Positions 7,304 to 14,486 of a stretch of DNA of 14,863 nucleotides are shown here, piece after piece. The number at the start of each line of letters is the position of its first letter. Within the stretch, counting starts at the first letter, position 1. The notes beneath the pieces were generated by a model that made no database searches, was not told where the DNA came from, and saw only the letters and a program-made list of their open reading frames with translations. A program made the translations under genes and the position numbers. This DNA is from Solirubrobacteraceae bacterium (GTDB lineage: Bacteria > Actinomycetota > Thermoleophilia > Solirubrobacterales > Solirubrobacteraceae): assembly GCA_025935735.1 (NCBI GenBank), contig JAICUS010000077.1, positions 1 through 14,863 on the forward strand, read 5' to 3'.

Positions 7304-7983
7304 GCCGCACGGTGCTCGTGGCCGGTGCTTCGAGCGGCGTCGGCCTCGCCACGGCGCAACAGCTGCGCGACGCCGGCCACACCGTGCACGCCGCCGCGCG
7401 GCGCGAGATCCCGCTCGACGGCGTCACCGGCCACCGCCTCGACATCACCGACCGCGCGGCCGTGGACGCGCTGGCCGCCGAGCTCGGCGCGCTCGACGTG
7501 CTCGTGATCGCGGCCGGCGCGAACATCAAGGAGCGCCGGCTGCACCAGCTCACGGGCGAGACGTGGGACTTCATGCTCGGAGCGAACCTCACCGGGCCGT
7601 TCAACCTGGTGCGCGCGTTCCTGCCCGCGCTGCGCGAGGCGCGCGGCGACCTGGTGGTGATCTCGAGCGTGTCGGGCCGCTACAGCGACCGCTCGGGCCC
7701 GGCCTACGCGGCGGGCAAGGCCGGGGCCATCGCGCTCACCCACGGCAGCGGCTTCGAGCTCAACGGCGAGGTGCGCTGCACGGCGATCCTGCCCGGCGTG
7801 ATCGACACGCCGATCCTCGACAACCGCCCGGAGCCGCCGCCGCCCGAGATGCGCGCGCAGATGCTCAAGGCCGAGGACATCGCGGCCACGGTGCTGTTCG
7901 CCATCTCGCTGCCGCCGCGCGCCTACATCCCGGAGCTGACGATCCTCCCCACCGCGCTGCAGGCGATCGGCAAGACGCAGTGA
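7300..7983 (+). CDS. Short-chain dehydrogenase/reductase (SDR)
   Basis: The protein has 227 residues. The ATG at 7300 overlaps the previous stop in ATGA. Classical SDR features: GASSGVG (9-15) for cofactor binding, D48 in LDIT, the AAG motif (71-73), and the tetrad N96, S123, Y136, K140 (YAAGK). The PG motif LPGVIDTPI (164-172) follows the active site. It reduces or oxidises a carbonyl/alcohol pair with NAD(P)(H). Residues AARREI at the end of beta-2 contain arginines after the first glycine motif, which may favour NADPH; this is an inference. Paired with the zinc dehydrogenase, it may form a two-step oxidation-reduction (for example a sugar epimerisation or polyol conversion), but the substrate is unknown. 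Its stop overlaps the GTG start of the S4 gene. Confidence 0.92.
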   Translation: MSRTVLVAGASSGVGLATAQQLRDAGHTVHAAARREIPLDGVTGHRLDITDRAAVDALAAELGALDVLVIAAGANIKERRLHQLTGETWDFMLGANLTGPFNLVRAFLPALREARGDLVVISSVSGRYSDRSGPAYAAGKAGAIALTHGSGFELNGEVRCTAILPGVIDTPILDNRPEPPPPEMRAQMLKAEDIAATVLFAISLPPRAYIPELTILPTALQAIGKTQ

Positions 7984-8366
7984 CCGCGGACCGGCTCGAC
8001 CACTGGCTGTGGGTGGTGCGGCTGACCAAGACGCGCTCGCTCGCCGCCGAGGCGGTCAAGGCGGGACGCGTGCAGGTCAACGGCCAGCCGGCCAAGCCGA
8101 GCCGGGAGGTCCACCCGGGCGACGAGGTGGAGCTGCGCACCGGCGCGGTCCGCATGGCGGTGGTGGTGCGCGGAGCGGCGCCGCGCCGCGTCTCCGCGCC
8201 CGAGGCGGCCAAGCTCTACGAGGAGACGGCCGAGAGCCGCGAGGCGCGCGAGCGGCTCCTCGAGCAGCGCCGGCTCGCCGAGCCCGTGCGCTCGGAGTGG
8301 GGCAAGGGCCGGCCGACCAAGCGCGACCGCCGGACGATGGACCGCGTGCGCGGCCGCTCCCGGTAG
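7980..8366 (+). CDS. hslR: S4-domain RNA-binding protein, Hsp15-like
   Basis: The protein has 128 residues. It starts at GTG 7980, in a GTGA overlap with the previous stop. The S4 fold is clear: RLDHWLWVVRLTKTRS (5-20), then AAEAVKAGRVQVNG and PSREVHPGDEVEL (to about residue 52). The C-terminal half is a long arginine- and glutamate-rich helix ending in a basic tail (KGRPTKRDRRTMDRVRGRSR lies at its end). Hsp15 binds free 50S subunits that carry stalled peptidyl-tRNA in E. coli; a role in ribosome rescue is known for the family and inferred here. Its location inside a dehydrogenase operon is probably chance clustering with translational coupling. The symbol is by family resemblance only. Confidence 0.85.
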   Translation: MTADRLDHWLWVVRLTKTRSLAAEAVKAGRVQVNGQPAKPSREVHPGDEVELRTGAVRMAVVVRGAAPRRVSAPEAAKLYEETAESREARERLLEQRRLAEPVRSEWGKGRPTKRDRRTMDRVRGRSR

Positions 8367-8377
8367 GTTTTTCGGGC

Positions 8378-8764
8378 ATGGCTGACGACGACCTCTCGTT
8401 CGACCTCGACGCGGCGGGCCTGCGCGTCGACAGCGCGGACGTCGCCGCCTACGTCGAGGCGCTGGCCCACAAGCTCGAGATCGCCCTCCCCGCCCAGACG
8501 ACCGTGCAGCGGCGCGCCAAGAAGTTCCTGTCGCGCGAGAAGGTGGTCGACTCGATCCAGGTGCAGCTGGGCGACCACTGCTACGCCCTCAAGGCGCACG
8601 GTCACCGGGTGGAGGCCAGCCGGGGCAAGGCCGTGCGCAACGTCACCATCCGCACCGAGCCGCTGGAGCTCGACGACTGGGTGCGCGCGCTGGCCGGCGA
8701 CCTGCGCGCCCGGGCCGCCGAGAGCGCCGAGGCGCGGGCCGCGCTCGACCGGCTGGTGGGCTAA
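8378..8764 (+). CDS. Small conserved-looking protein of unknown function
   Basis: The protein has 128 residues. ATG 8378 lies 11 bases after the S4 stop, with no good ribosome binding site, so it may depend on translation of the gene before it. I do not recognise the family. What can be seen: an acidic N-terminus, a first helix (about 19-35), and a basic VQRRAKKFLSREKVVDS segment (43-59). A beta-like core follows: IQVQLGDHCYALKAHGHRVEASRGKAVRNVTIRTEPL (it spans about 60-96). The C-terminal helix is rich in A, R and E. There is no signal peptide or membrane segment. It directly precedes the YbjQ-domain genes and may act with them. Confidence 0.75.
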   Translation: MADDDLSFDLDAAGLRVDSADVAAYVEALAHKLEIALPAQTTVQRRAKKFLSREKVVDSIQVQLGDHCYALKAHGHRVEASRGKAVRNVTIRTEPLELDDWVRALAGDLRARAAESAEARAALDRLVG

Positions 8765-8845
8765 GTGGCCACGTCCGCGATTACGACGCATTCCGGCGCG
8801 CCCAGCTGTCGCCGGGTTATCCGCCGTACTCACGGACGGGGCCAC
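8765..8845 (+). promoter_or_regulatory. Long imperfect inverted repeat with inner hairpin before the first YbjQ gene; possible structured leader
   Basis: GTGGCCACGTCCG (8765-8777) pairs with CGGACGGGGCCAC (8833-8845) at 12 of 13 positions, and two more pairs can form further in. The stem starts right after the TAA of the upstream gene and ends five bases before the GTG at 8851. Inside it, CCGGCG (8793-8798) and CGCCGG (8810-8815) form a perfect 6-bp hairpin around a CAGCTG-containing loop. In RNA, the right arm would cover the ribosome-binding region of the YbjQ gene. It may regulate translation or act as an intercistronic terminator; no T-run follows. Confidence 0.5.
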
Positions 8846-8850
8846 TAGCC

Positions 8851-9780
8851 GTGGGCTTCCTCGACCGGCTGATGGGCGGCAACGGCGGCTCCGGCGACGA
8901 CGACGAGTCGCGCCTGGCGGACATCGCCCGCGTCGAGGGCGGCGGGATCCCGCTGGCGGCGGAGGAGCGCATCCGCCGGCTCGCGGCCGGCGGCACCGCG
9001 TTCACCTCCGGGCTCTCGGTGGGCGACTTCGCGCTGGCCCGGCTGGACGACGTGCGGCCCATCTGCCAGGTGATGGGCAGCTCGGTCTACAAGGTCGGCT
9101 GGCAGAACTACCCGTGGAGCGGCTCCTGGGCCGACGGGTCCGTGAGCGAGCTGCGCCAGCTGACCGACGCCTGGAACCACGCGCGCGAGCTGGCGCTGGG
9201 CCGCCTGCAGCAGGAGGCCGAGCTGGCGGGCTGCCACGCCGTGGTCGACGTCACGTTCGGCGCCAACCGCCACGAGTTCCTGGCGGGCGAGCTGGAGATC
9301 GTGGTCAACGGCACCGCCGTCCATCTCCCCGAAGGCGGTGAGACGCCCGTGCTGACCGACCTCTCGCTGCCCGATTACACGCTGCTGCGCCGCGCCGGCT
9401 ACCGGCCGGTGGGCGTGGTCACGAGCACGTCCGTCTTCTACGTCGTGCCGAGCTACTCGACGCGCCGGGTGACCCGCAGCGGCAGCGGCTGGTTCGCCGC
9501 GCCCAACCAGGAGCTGCAGGACTTCACCCAGGGCATCTACGCCGCCCGCGAGATGGCGCTCTCCCGCGCCACCGAGCAGGGACGCCGGCTCGGCGCCGGC
9601 GGGATGATCGGCATGCAGATCGAGCACAACATCGCCGTCCGCGAGCGCGGCAGCGAGAACAACAAGCGGACCGACCTCATCGTGACCTTCCACACCCTCG
9701 GCACGGCGATCGCCGCTGCCGCCGAGCACCGTCCCCTCGAGCCCCGGACGATCGTCCGGCAAGGAGCCGCCAGCCGATGA
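8851..9780 (+). CDS. Protein with two YbjQ/DUF74-like (heavy-metal-binding-type) domains, first of a pair
   Basis: The protein has 309 residues. The start is GTG 8851; no other in-frame start lies between it and the upstream gene. Two repeats of a YbjQ-like unit are seen at about 50-159 and 166-288. Each has the pattern T-S/D-LS...F/Y-L...PV/C-x-V...SS/TS-VY/FY, then a long helix with ARE-A (HARELALGR, AAREMALSR), then a glycine-rich strand region ending NGTAV or LGTAI. An acidic, glycine-rich linker (10-20) precedes them. YbjQ homologues form oligomers and have been annotated as heavy-metal binding, but the biochemical function is not established. I see no dense Cys/His metal cluster here. 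It overlaps the next gene, of the same type, by ATGA. Confidence 0.82.
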   Translation: MGFLDRLMGGNGGSGDDDESRLADIARVEGGGIPLAAEERIRRLAAGGTAFTSGLSVGDFALARLDDVRPICQVMGSSVYKVGWQNYPWSGSWADGSVSELRQLTDAWNHARELALGRLQQEAELAGCHAVVDVTFGANRHEFLAGELEIVVNGTAVHLPEGGETPVLTDLSLPDYTLLRRAGYRPVGVVTSTSVFYVVPSYSTRRVTRSGSGWFAAPNQELQDFTQGIYAAREMALSRATEQGRRLGAGGMIGMQIEHNIAVRERGSENNKRTDLIVTFHTLGTAIAAAAEHRPLEPRTIVRQGAASR

Positions 9781-10583
9781 GCGCGTACGACCCCACGTCC
9801 CTGGAGGGCGTCCCCGAGGCCGGGCGGGGTCGCCTGGAGCAGAACAAGCGCGGGCTGTTCACCTCCGACCTGTCCGTGGCCGAGTTCCTGCTGATCAAGG
9901 AGGCGGGGTTCGACCCCCTCGGCCTGGTGGTCGGCTCGTCGATCTACCACATCGGCTTCCAGCAGTCGCGCTGGAACAAGAGCCAGGAGATGCAGGTCCT
10001 CTCCGAGGCGATGTACACGGCGCGCGAGCTGGCGATGACGCGGATGGAGGAGGAGGCCGACCAGCTCGGCGCGGACGGCATCGTGGGCGTGCGGCTGAAC
10101 ATCGGCCGCTACGACTGGGGCCAGGACATGGCCGAGTTCATCGCCATCGGCACGGCGATCAAGCACCGCGGCGGCGAGCTGCACCGGGCGCCCAACGGCC
10201 GCCCGTTCACCTCGGACCTCTCGGGCCAGGACTTCTGGACGCTGCTGCGCACCGGCCACCGCCCCGTGGGCATGGTGATGGGCTCCTGCGTCTACCACGT
10301 CGCCCACCGCGGCATGTTCCAGTCGCTGCGCCAGGCCGGCCAGAACGTCGAGCTGCCGAACTTCACGCAGGCTCTGTATGACGCCCGCGAGCTGGCCATG
10401 GAGCGCATGCAGGCCGAGGCCGAGGCGGTCAAGGCGGAGGGGATCGTGGGCGTCCAGCTGTCCGAGCGCAGCCACGGCTGGGGCAGCCACGTGATCGAGT
10501 TCTTCGCCGTCGGCACGGCGATCGTGCCCTACGGCGAGGAGCACACGATCGAGCCGCCGACGCCGGTGCTCGACCTCGGCTGA
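9777..10583 (+). CDS. Protein with two YbjQ/DUF74-like domains, second of a pair
   Basis: The protein has 268 residues. ATG 9777 overlaps the preceding TGA by four bases, so the pair is translationally coupled. Two YbjQ-like repeats occur at about 27-130 and 143-252. They share FTSDLS at 28-33 and 144-149, VVGSSIYH / VMGSCVYH, TARELAMTRM / DARELAMERM, GIVGVRL / GIVGVQL, and AIGTAI / AVGTAI. The two repeats here are more alike than those in the upstream protein, which suggests a later internal duplication. The protein is soluble, with no signal peptide or membrane segment. Together with its neighbour it makes four such domains in a row, probably parts of one hetero-oligomer; that is inference. 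Confidence 0.84.
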   Translation: MSAYDPTSLEGVPEAGRGRLEQNKRGLFTSDLSVAEFLLIKEAGFDPLGLVVGSSIYHIGFQQSRWNKSQEMQVLSEAMYTARELAMTRMEEEADQLGADGIVGVRLNIGRYDWGQDMAEFIAIGTAIKHRGGELHRAPNGRPFTSDLSGQDFWTLLRTGHRPVGMVMGSCVYHVAHRGMFQSLRQAGQNVELPNFTQALYDARELAMERMQAEAEAVKAEGIVGVQLSERSHGWGSHVIEFFAVGTAIVPYGEEHTIEPPTPVLDLG

Positions 10584-10605
10584 CGCGCGCCGGTAGGGTC
10601 GGGCG

Positions 10606-11775
10606 ATGCACGGACGCGTCGCCTCGCTCGCCCTCGCCGCCCTGCTCCTTCCCGCCGCGTCCGCGGGCGCCGCGCTGCCGCCGGGCAACCTGCTGGCCGA
10701 CCCGGGCGCGGAGGCCGGTCCGGGGGCACCGGACGACGCGACGCTGGACCCGCCGCCCGGCTGGACGGCGATCGGCAGCGTCACCGCGGTGCAGTACGGC
10801 GCGTCGGGCGGCTTCCCCACGGCAGCTGACGCAGCGGCCCTGGGCGGCGGCGCGAACTTCTTCGCCGGCGGCCCGGACAGCGCGGCGAGCGCGGCCACGC
10901 AGACCATCGACGTGTCGTCTGCCGCCGCGGAGATCGACGCGGGCGGCGTGAGCGCGACCGTGTCCGGCGACTTCGGCGGCTTCGGCGGCCAGAGCGACGG
11001 CGCGACGCTCACCGCGACGTTCCTGGACGCGGCGGGCGCGGGGCTCGGCTCGGTCACGTCACCGGCGGTCACGGACGCCGACCGCAACGGCGCGACCGCG
11101 CTGCTGTCCCGCACCGCGAGCGGCGCGGTCCCGGCGGGGACGCGCGGCATCGGCGTCCGGCTCGACCTCGTGCGCGTGGACGGCGCCTACAACGACGGTT
11201 ACGCGGACAATCTCAGCCTCACCCTGAGCACGGGGCCCGCGCCGGTGTTCCACAAGACGGTGGTGGCCGGCCGGGTGAGCGGCAAGATCCGGTTCCGCAA
11301 GCCGGGGGCGAAGACGTTCGTGACGCTCGGCGCGGCGGACCAGGCGCTCCCGCTCGGGTCGACGGTGGACGCCACCCACGGCGTGATGGAGCTCAGCTCC
11401 GCCCCCAGGGCCGGCGCGCCGGCGCAGACGTCGCGCTTCTACGCCGGGCGGTTCAAGGTCACCCAGCCGGGCCGCGTGACGCAGCTCGCGCTGACGCAGA
11501 AGCTCGCGTCCTGCCACCGCGCGTCGGCCGCGGCGGCAAAGAAGAAGAAGAAGCCGCGCACGCGCAAGCTCTGGGGCAACGGCAAGGGATCGTTCCGGGT
11601 CCGCGGCCGGTACAGCGCGGCCACCGTCCGCGGCACCAAGTGGGTCGTGCAGGACTCGTGCGCCGGGACGCTCACGCGGGTGGTCCGCGGCGTGGTGAAG
11701 GTGCGCGACGCCGTGCGCCACAAGACCATCGTGCTGCGGGCGGGGAAGCGCTACCTGGCGCGGCCACGGCGCTAG
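10606..11775 (+). CDS. Secreted protein: beta-sandwich domain plus C-terminal FecR-like domain
   Basis: The protein has 389 residues. The start ATG 10606 lies 22 bases after the previous stop. A signal peptide is clear (hydrophobic 5-19, likely cut after ASAGA near residue 22). Residues 27-207 look like an exported jelly-roll domain: NLLADPGAEAG at the start, a GW strand, and NDGYADNLSLTL at the end, as in many carbohydrate-binding-type sandwiches. Residues 215-389 form a second domain with a KKKKKPRTRK run (312-321), then KLWGNGKGSFRVRGRYSA and RGTKWVVQD-C-GTLTRVVRG-VKV...IVLRAGK. This matches the FecR-type pattern seen very often in secreted Thermoleophilia proteins. Only two cysteines remain in the mature protein (303, 352), so a disulfide is possible. 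The function is unknown; surface binding is a guess. Its stop overlaps that of lutC. Confidence 0.82.
   Translation: MHGRVASLALAALLLPAASAGAALPPGNLLADPGAEAGPGAPDDATLDPPPGWTAIGSVTAVQYGASGGFPTAADAAALGGGANFFAGGPDSAASAATQTIDVSSAAAEIDAGGVSATVSGDFGGFGGQSDGATLTATFLDAAGAGLGSVTSPAVTDADRNGATALLSRTASGAVPAGTRGIGVRLDLVRVDGAYNDGYADNLSLTLSTGPAPVFHKTVVAGRVSGKIRFRKPGAKTFVTLGAADQALPLGSTVDATHGVMELSSAPRAGAPAQTSRFYAGRFKVTQPGRVTQLALTQKLASCHRASAAAAKKKKKPRTRKLWGNGKGSFRVRGRYSAATVRGTKWVVQDSCAGTLTRVVRGVVKVRDAVRHKTIVLRAGKRYLARPRR
11772..11775. other. Shared CTAG: overlapping stop codons of convergent genes
   Basis: The palindrome CTAG carries the TAG of the + strand secreted-protein gene (11773-11775) and the TAG of the - strand lutC (11774-11772). 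The genes therefore overlap tail-to-tail by four bases and leave no room for an intergenic terminator. Each terminator, if any, must lie inside the other gene. Confidence 0.9.
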
Positions 11776-12377
11776 ATGAGGACGGCGACCACGGCCAGCG
11801 GGCCGTGGACGCCATAGACCACCTGGCCGTCGATGTCGGCGGACTTGCTCGGGCCGGTGGCCAGGGCGAACGCGCTCGGCAGGCCGTCCGGGAAGACGCG
11901 CGGAAGGTCGCGGAGCACGTCGCCGGGCGTCTCGACGAGCACCTCGCGCGGGACCGCGACCACGTGCACGCGGGGAAGCAGGCTCGCCATCCGCGTCTCG
12001 TCGTCCGACGGCGCGACGACCACCGTTCCGGTGGCCGCGCAGGCCGCGCGCGCCCGGGTGAACCCGGCGTCGGCCTCGCGGGCGCGCTCCAGCGGCAGCG
12101 CCTCGATCCCGGCGGGCAGCGGCAGGCCCTCGCCGGTGGTCACGGCCGTGTGCACGTCCAGCTCGGCCAGCACGTCGGGCAGCCCGGACGGCGTCGTCAC
12201 CCGCCCGTGCACGGCTTCCAGCGCCGCGGCGAACCGCGCCTCCAGCGGCCGCTCGTCCGCCGGGAACCCGACCCGCGGCACCTGGGCCGGCGGCGGCGCC
12301 GGCGGGTGCTTGGTGGCCGGCGGAGCCGCCTGCGCGAGCCGCTCCGACAGGCGCGCGAGAAAATCGGCGCGGTTCAC
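11772..12377 (-). CDS. lutC: Lactate utilization protein C (LUD domain)
   Basis: The protein has 201 residues. The start is GTG (12377-12375), overlapping the lutB stop as GTGA. An in-frame TGA at 12386-12384 rules out a longer form, and MNRADFLARLSERL is a normal LutC beginning. LUD-domain features: AACAATGTVVVAPSDDE and the C-terminal ATGPSKSADIDG...GVHGP, typical of the family. LutC works with LutA and LutB in the cytoplasm to oxidise L-lactate to pyruvate; its own catalytic role is unsettled. It is the last gene of the permease-lutA-lutB-lutC transcription unit. It ends tail-to-tail with the secreted-protein gene, sharing a CTAG. Confidence 0.92.
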   Translation of the reverse strand: MNRADFLARLSERLAQAAPPATKHPPAPPPAQVPRVGFPADERPLEARFAAALEAVHGRVTTPSGLPDVLAELDVHTAVTTGEGLPLPAGIEALPLERAREADAGFTRARAACAATGTVVVAPSDDETRMASLLPRVHVVAVPREVLVETPGDVLRDLPRVFPDGLPSAFALATGPSKSADIDGQVVYGVHGPLAVVAVLI

Positions 12378-13786
12378 GAGGGGTCAGACCCCTTGAGTGG
12401 GCCCGACTCAAGGGGTCTGACCCCGTCGAGGACCTCGCCGCGCTTCCAGCGGGCGCGGAAGGTGGCTCCCTCGCGGTGTGGGAGCTCGCGGCCGCGGGCC
12501 CATTCGCGGAACGGCGGGGGGACGAGCGCCTGCGGGGGGCGCAGGCCGGCCGGCGCGCCGGAGAGGGCGAATGCGCGGGGCGAGGACCAGGCGGCCGCCC
12601 AGGCGCGCCATACGGCGGCCTCGGCGCCGCCGTGCGGGTGCTCGGCGCGGCCCTGGAGCAGCAGCTCGTGCAAGGGGATGGCCACCGGGCAGGCCTGCCA
12701 GCAGGCGCCGCACAGCGACGACGCGTGGGACAGCTCGGCCGCCTCCTCGGTGCCGCGCAGCAGCGGCACGATCACCGCGCCGATCGGGCCCGAGTAGACG
12801 CGGTCGTAGGCGTGGCCGCCGATCTGCCGGTAAACCGGGCAGGTGTTCAGGCAGGCGCCGCAGCGGATGCAGTTCAGCGCCTCCTGGCTCGGGCTGCCGA
12901 GGATGTTCGAGCGGCCGTTGTCGAGCACGACGAGGTGGAGCTCCTCGGGGCCGTCGAGCTCGCCCGGCCGGCGCGGTCCGGTGACGCAGTTGACGTAGGT
13001 GGCGAACGGCACGCCGGCGCCCGCCCGCGCGACGAGCGAGAGCAGCAGGTCCGCCTCCGCCCAGTTGGACACGACGCGCTCCATGCCCATCACCGCGATG
13101 TGGACGGGCGGCGCGCCCGCGGTCAGCCGGCCGTTTCCCTCGTTGGTCACGGTGAGCAGCGTCCCCGTCTCGGCCACGGCGAAGTTCACGCCGGTGATGC
13201 CGACGTCGGCCGCGAGGAAGCGCGGGCGCAGCGTGCGGCGCGCGAACGCGGTCATCGCGTCCGGGTCCTCGCCCTGGTCGTAGCCGAGCGGCGAGAGCAC
13301 CCGCACCCAGTCGTCCTGGGACTTGTGCATCGCCGGGCCGAGGATGTGCGCCGGCGGCTCGCCGTCGAGCTGCTGCACCCACTCGCCCAGGTCCGTCTCG
13401 ATCGCCTCCACGCCCGCCTCGGCCAGCCGGACGTTGAGCGCGATCTCCTCGGTGACCATCGACTTGGACTTCACGACGTGCTTGGCGCCGCGACGGGCGC
13501 ACAGCTCGGTGACGTAGCCGCACGCCTCGTCCGCGTCGGCGGCGAAGAACACGTGGCCCCCGGCCGCCTCGACGCGGTCCGCCACCTCGCCGAGCAGCGA
13601 TGGCAGCCGGGCGATGACCGCGGAGCGCAGCGAGCGCGCGGCCTCGCGCAGCTCCTCGGAGCCCGCGAGCTCCGCGCGCAGCCCCATCCAGCGGCCGTGC
13701 ATGTTGTCGGTCGAGCGGCGGATCGCGGCCTGCAGGTGGCCGTCGCCGCTCAGCGCCGCACGCTCACGCTCGCGCAGCGTCGCCAC
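12374..13786 (-). CDS. lutB: Lactate utilization protein B, iron-sulfur subunit
   Basis: The protein has 470 residues. The GTG start (13786-13784) has a strong GGAGGAGGGG site four bases upstream on its strand and overlaps the end of lutA by 23 bases. The LUD domain (about 60-290) carries HVVKSKSMVTEEIALN, GITGVNFAVAETGTL and NEGNGRL. The ferredoxin-like part has CIRCGACLNTCP (C306, C309, C312, C316) and CGACWQACP (C359, C362, C366), enough for two 4Fe-4S clusters. GHAYDRVYSGPIGAV lies between them. LutB passes electrons in the LutABC L-lactate oxidase. The last 16 residues (455-470, GVRPLESGPLKGSDPS) are encoded by a 45-bp palindrome and are not a family feature; the normal tail may have been replaced or extended. 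Confidence 0.95.
   Translation of the reverse strand: MATLRERERAALSGDGHLQAAIRRSTDNMHGRWMGLRAELAGSEELREAARSLRSAVIARLPSLLGEVADRVEAAGGHVFFAADADEACGYVTELCARRGAKHVVKSKSMVTEEIALNVRLAEAGVEAIETDLGEWVQQLDGEPPAHILGPAMHKSQDDWVRVLSPLGYDQGEDPDAMTAFARRTLRPRFLAADVGITGVNFAVAETGTLLTVTNEGNGRLTAGAPPVHIAVMGMERVVSNWAEADLLLSLVARAGAGVPFATYVNCVTGPRRPGELDGPEELHLVVLDNGRSNILGSPSQEALNCIRCGACLNTCPVYRQIGGHAYDRVYSGPIGAVIVPLLRGTEEAAELSHASSLCGACWQACPVAIPLHELLLQGRAEHPHGGAEAAVWRAWAAAWSSPRAFALSGAPAGLRPPQALVPPPFREWARGRELPHREGATFRARWKRGEVLDGVRPLESGPLKGSDPS
12380..12424. repeat. 45-bp REP-like palindrome inside the 3' end of lutB
   Basis: Two perfect 19-bp inverted arms, 12380-12398 (GGGGTCAGACCCCTTGAGT) and 12406-12424, enclose a 7-nt GGGCCCG loop. 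Each arm itself contains a near-palindromic core, GGGGTCAGACCCC, so the element can fold in more than one way. This core resembles dispersed palindromes that I recall from many bacterial genomes, sometimes beside REP-associated tyrosine transposases. The length is exactly 15 codons. It is the only copy in the window. On the lut message the hairpin ends three bases before the lutC GTG. Confidence 0.85.
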
Positions 13787-14486
13787 GCGTCCCCTCCTCC
13801 AGCAGCTCGGCCAGGTGCACGACCTCGACGTCGCGGCCCAGGTTGCGCAGCCGCCCGCGCAGGTGCATCAGGCACGACGGATCGGCGCCGCAGACGGTGG
13901 TCGCGCCGTCCAGCGTGCGCAGCTTCTCGTCGGCCATCGCCACCGACAGCTCCGGCTGGCGCACGGCGAACGTCCCGCCGAAGCCGCAGCAGCGCGACCC
14001 GTCCCACTCGACCAGCTCGACGCCCTCCAGCCGCTCCAGCGCCGCGCGCGGCTCGCGCTCCAGCCCCAGCTCGCGCAGCATGTGGCAGGAGTCGTGGTAG
14101 GCCACGCGCCGCGGCGCCACCGACCCGCGCAGCCCGCCGCCGTGCGACGCCAGGAACTCGGAGAGCTCGAACAGCCGCGGCGCGACGTACTCGAGGTCCG
14201 GCCCGTCCGCCAGCCCGCGGGCGAACGTGCGGATCATCGTCGTGCACGACCCCGCGGGAGCGACGTAGGCGTCGGCGCGCTCCGACGCCAGCGCGCGCAG
14301 CGTCGTGCGCAGCACCTTCGCCGCCTCGTCGCGGCGGCCCGAGTTGAACGCCGGCTGCCCGCAGCACGTCTGCCCCTCGGGGAAGACGACCTCGTGGCCC
14401 GCGCGTTGCAGCACGCGGGCCGTGGCCACGCCGACCTCGGGCGTCACGAGGTCGACGAGGCAGGTCACGAAGAGCGCGACGCGCAA
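13764..14486 (-). CDS. lutA: Lactate utilization protein A, CCG-domain subunit
   Basis: The protein has 240 residues. The start is TTG (14486-14484), chosen because MRVALFVTCLVD is the usual LutA beginning and the codon just before it is an in-frame stop. No purine-rich ribosome binding site is visible. Two cysteine-rich CCG modules are intact: C9, C41-C42 (TCCGQP) and C81 (GSCTTM), then C134, C166-C167 (RCCGFGG), C199 and C205. Such CCG domains, also found in GlpC, HdrB and GlcF, bind an iron-sulfur cluster or join protein partners. LutA forms the L-lactate oxidation complex with LutB and LutC in the cytoplasm. It follows a permease gene in the same frame with no spacing and overlaps lutB by 23 bases. 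Confidence 0.94.
   Translation of the reverse strand: MRVALFVTCLVDLVTPEVGVATARVLQRAGHEVVFPEGQTCCGQPAFNSGRRDEAAKVLRTTLRALASERADAYVAPAGSCTTMIRTFARGLADGPDLEYVAPRLFELSEFLASHGGGLRGSVAPRRVAYHDSCHMLRELGLEREPRAALERLEGVELVEWDGSRCCGFGGTFAVRQPELSVAMADEKLRTLDGATTVCGADPSCLMHLRGRLRNLGRDVEVVHLAELLEEGTRGDAARA

Noticed and set aside
8342..8372. Possible intrinsic terminator after the S4 gene (CCGCG-TG-CGCGG followed by five T)
   Set aside because: The stem has a 2-nt loop and lies about 14 bases before the T-run, and only 11 bases separate the S4 stop from the next start.
11538..11556. Run of AAG codons as a frameshift or slippage site in the secreted protein
   Set aside because: It encodes a lysine run in frame, and the FecR-like domain continues normally after it; the bases are mixed A and G, not a slippery homopolymer.
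12476..14347. A 623-codon open frame on the + strand opposite lutB and lutA
   Set aside because: It has low-complexity Arg/Ala/Pro composition with no recognisable motif, and lies antisense to clearly functional lut genes.
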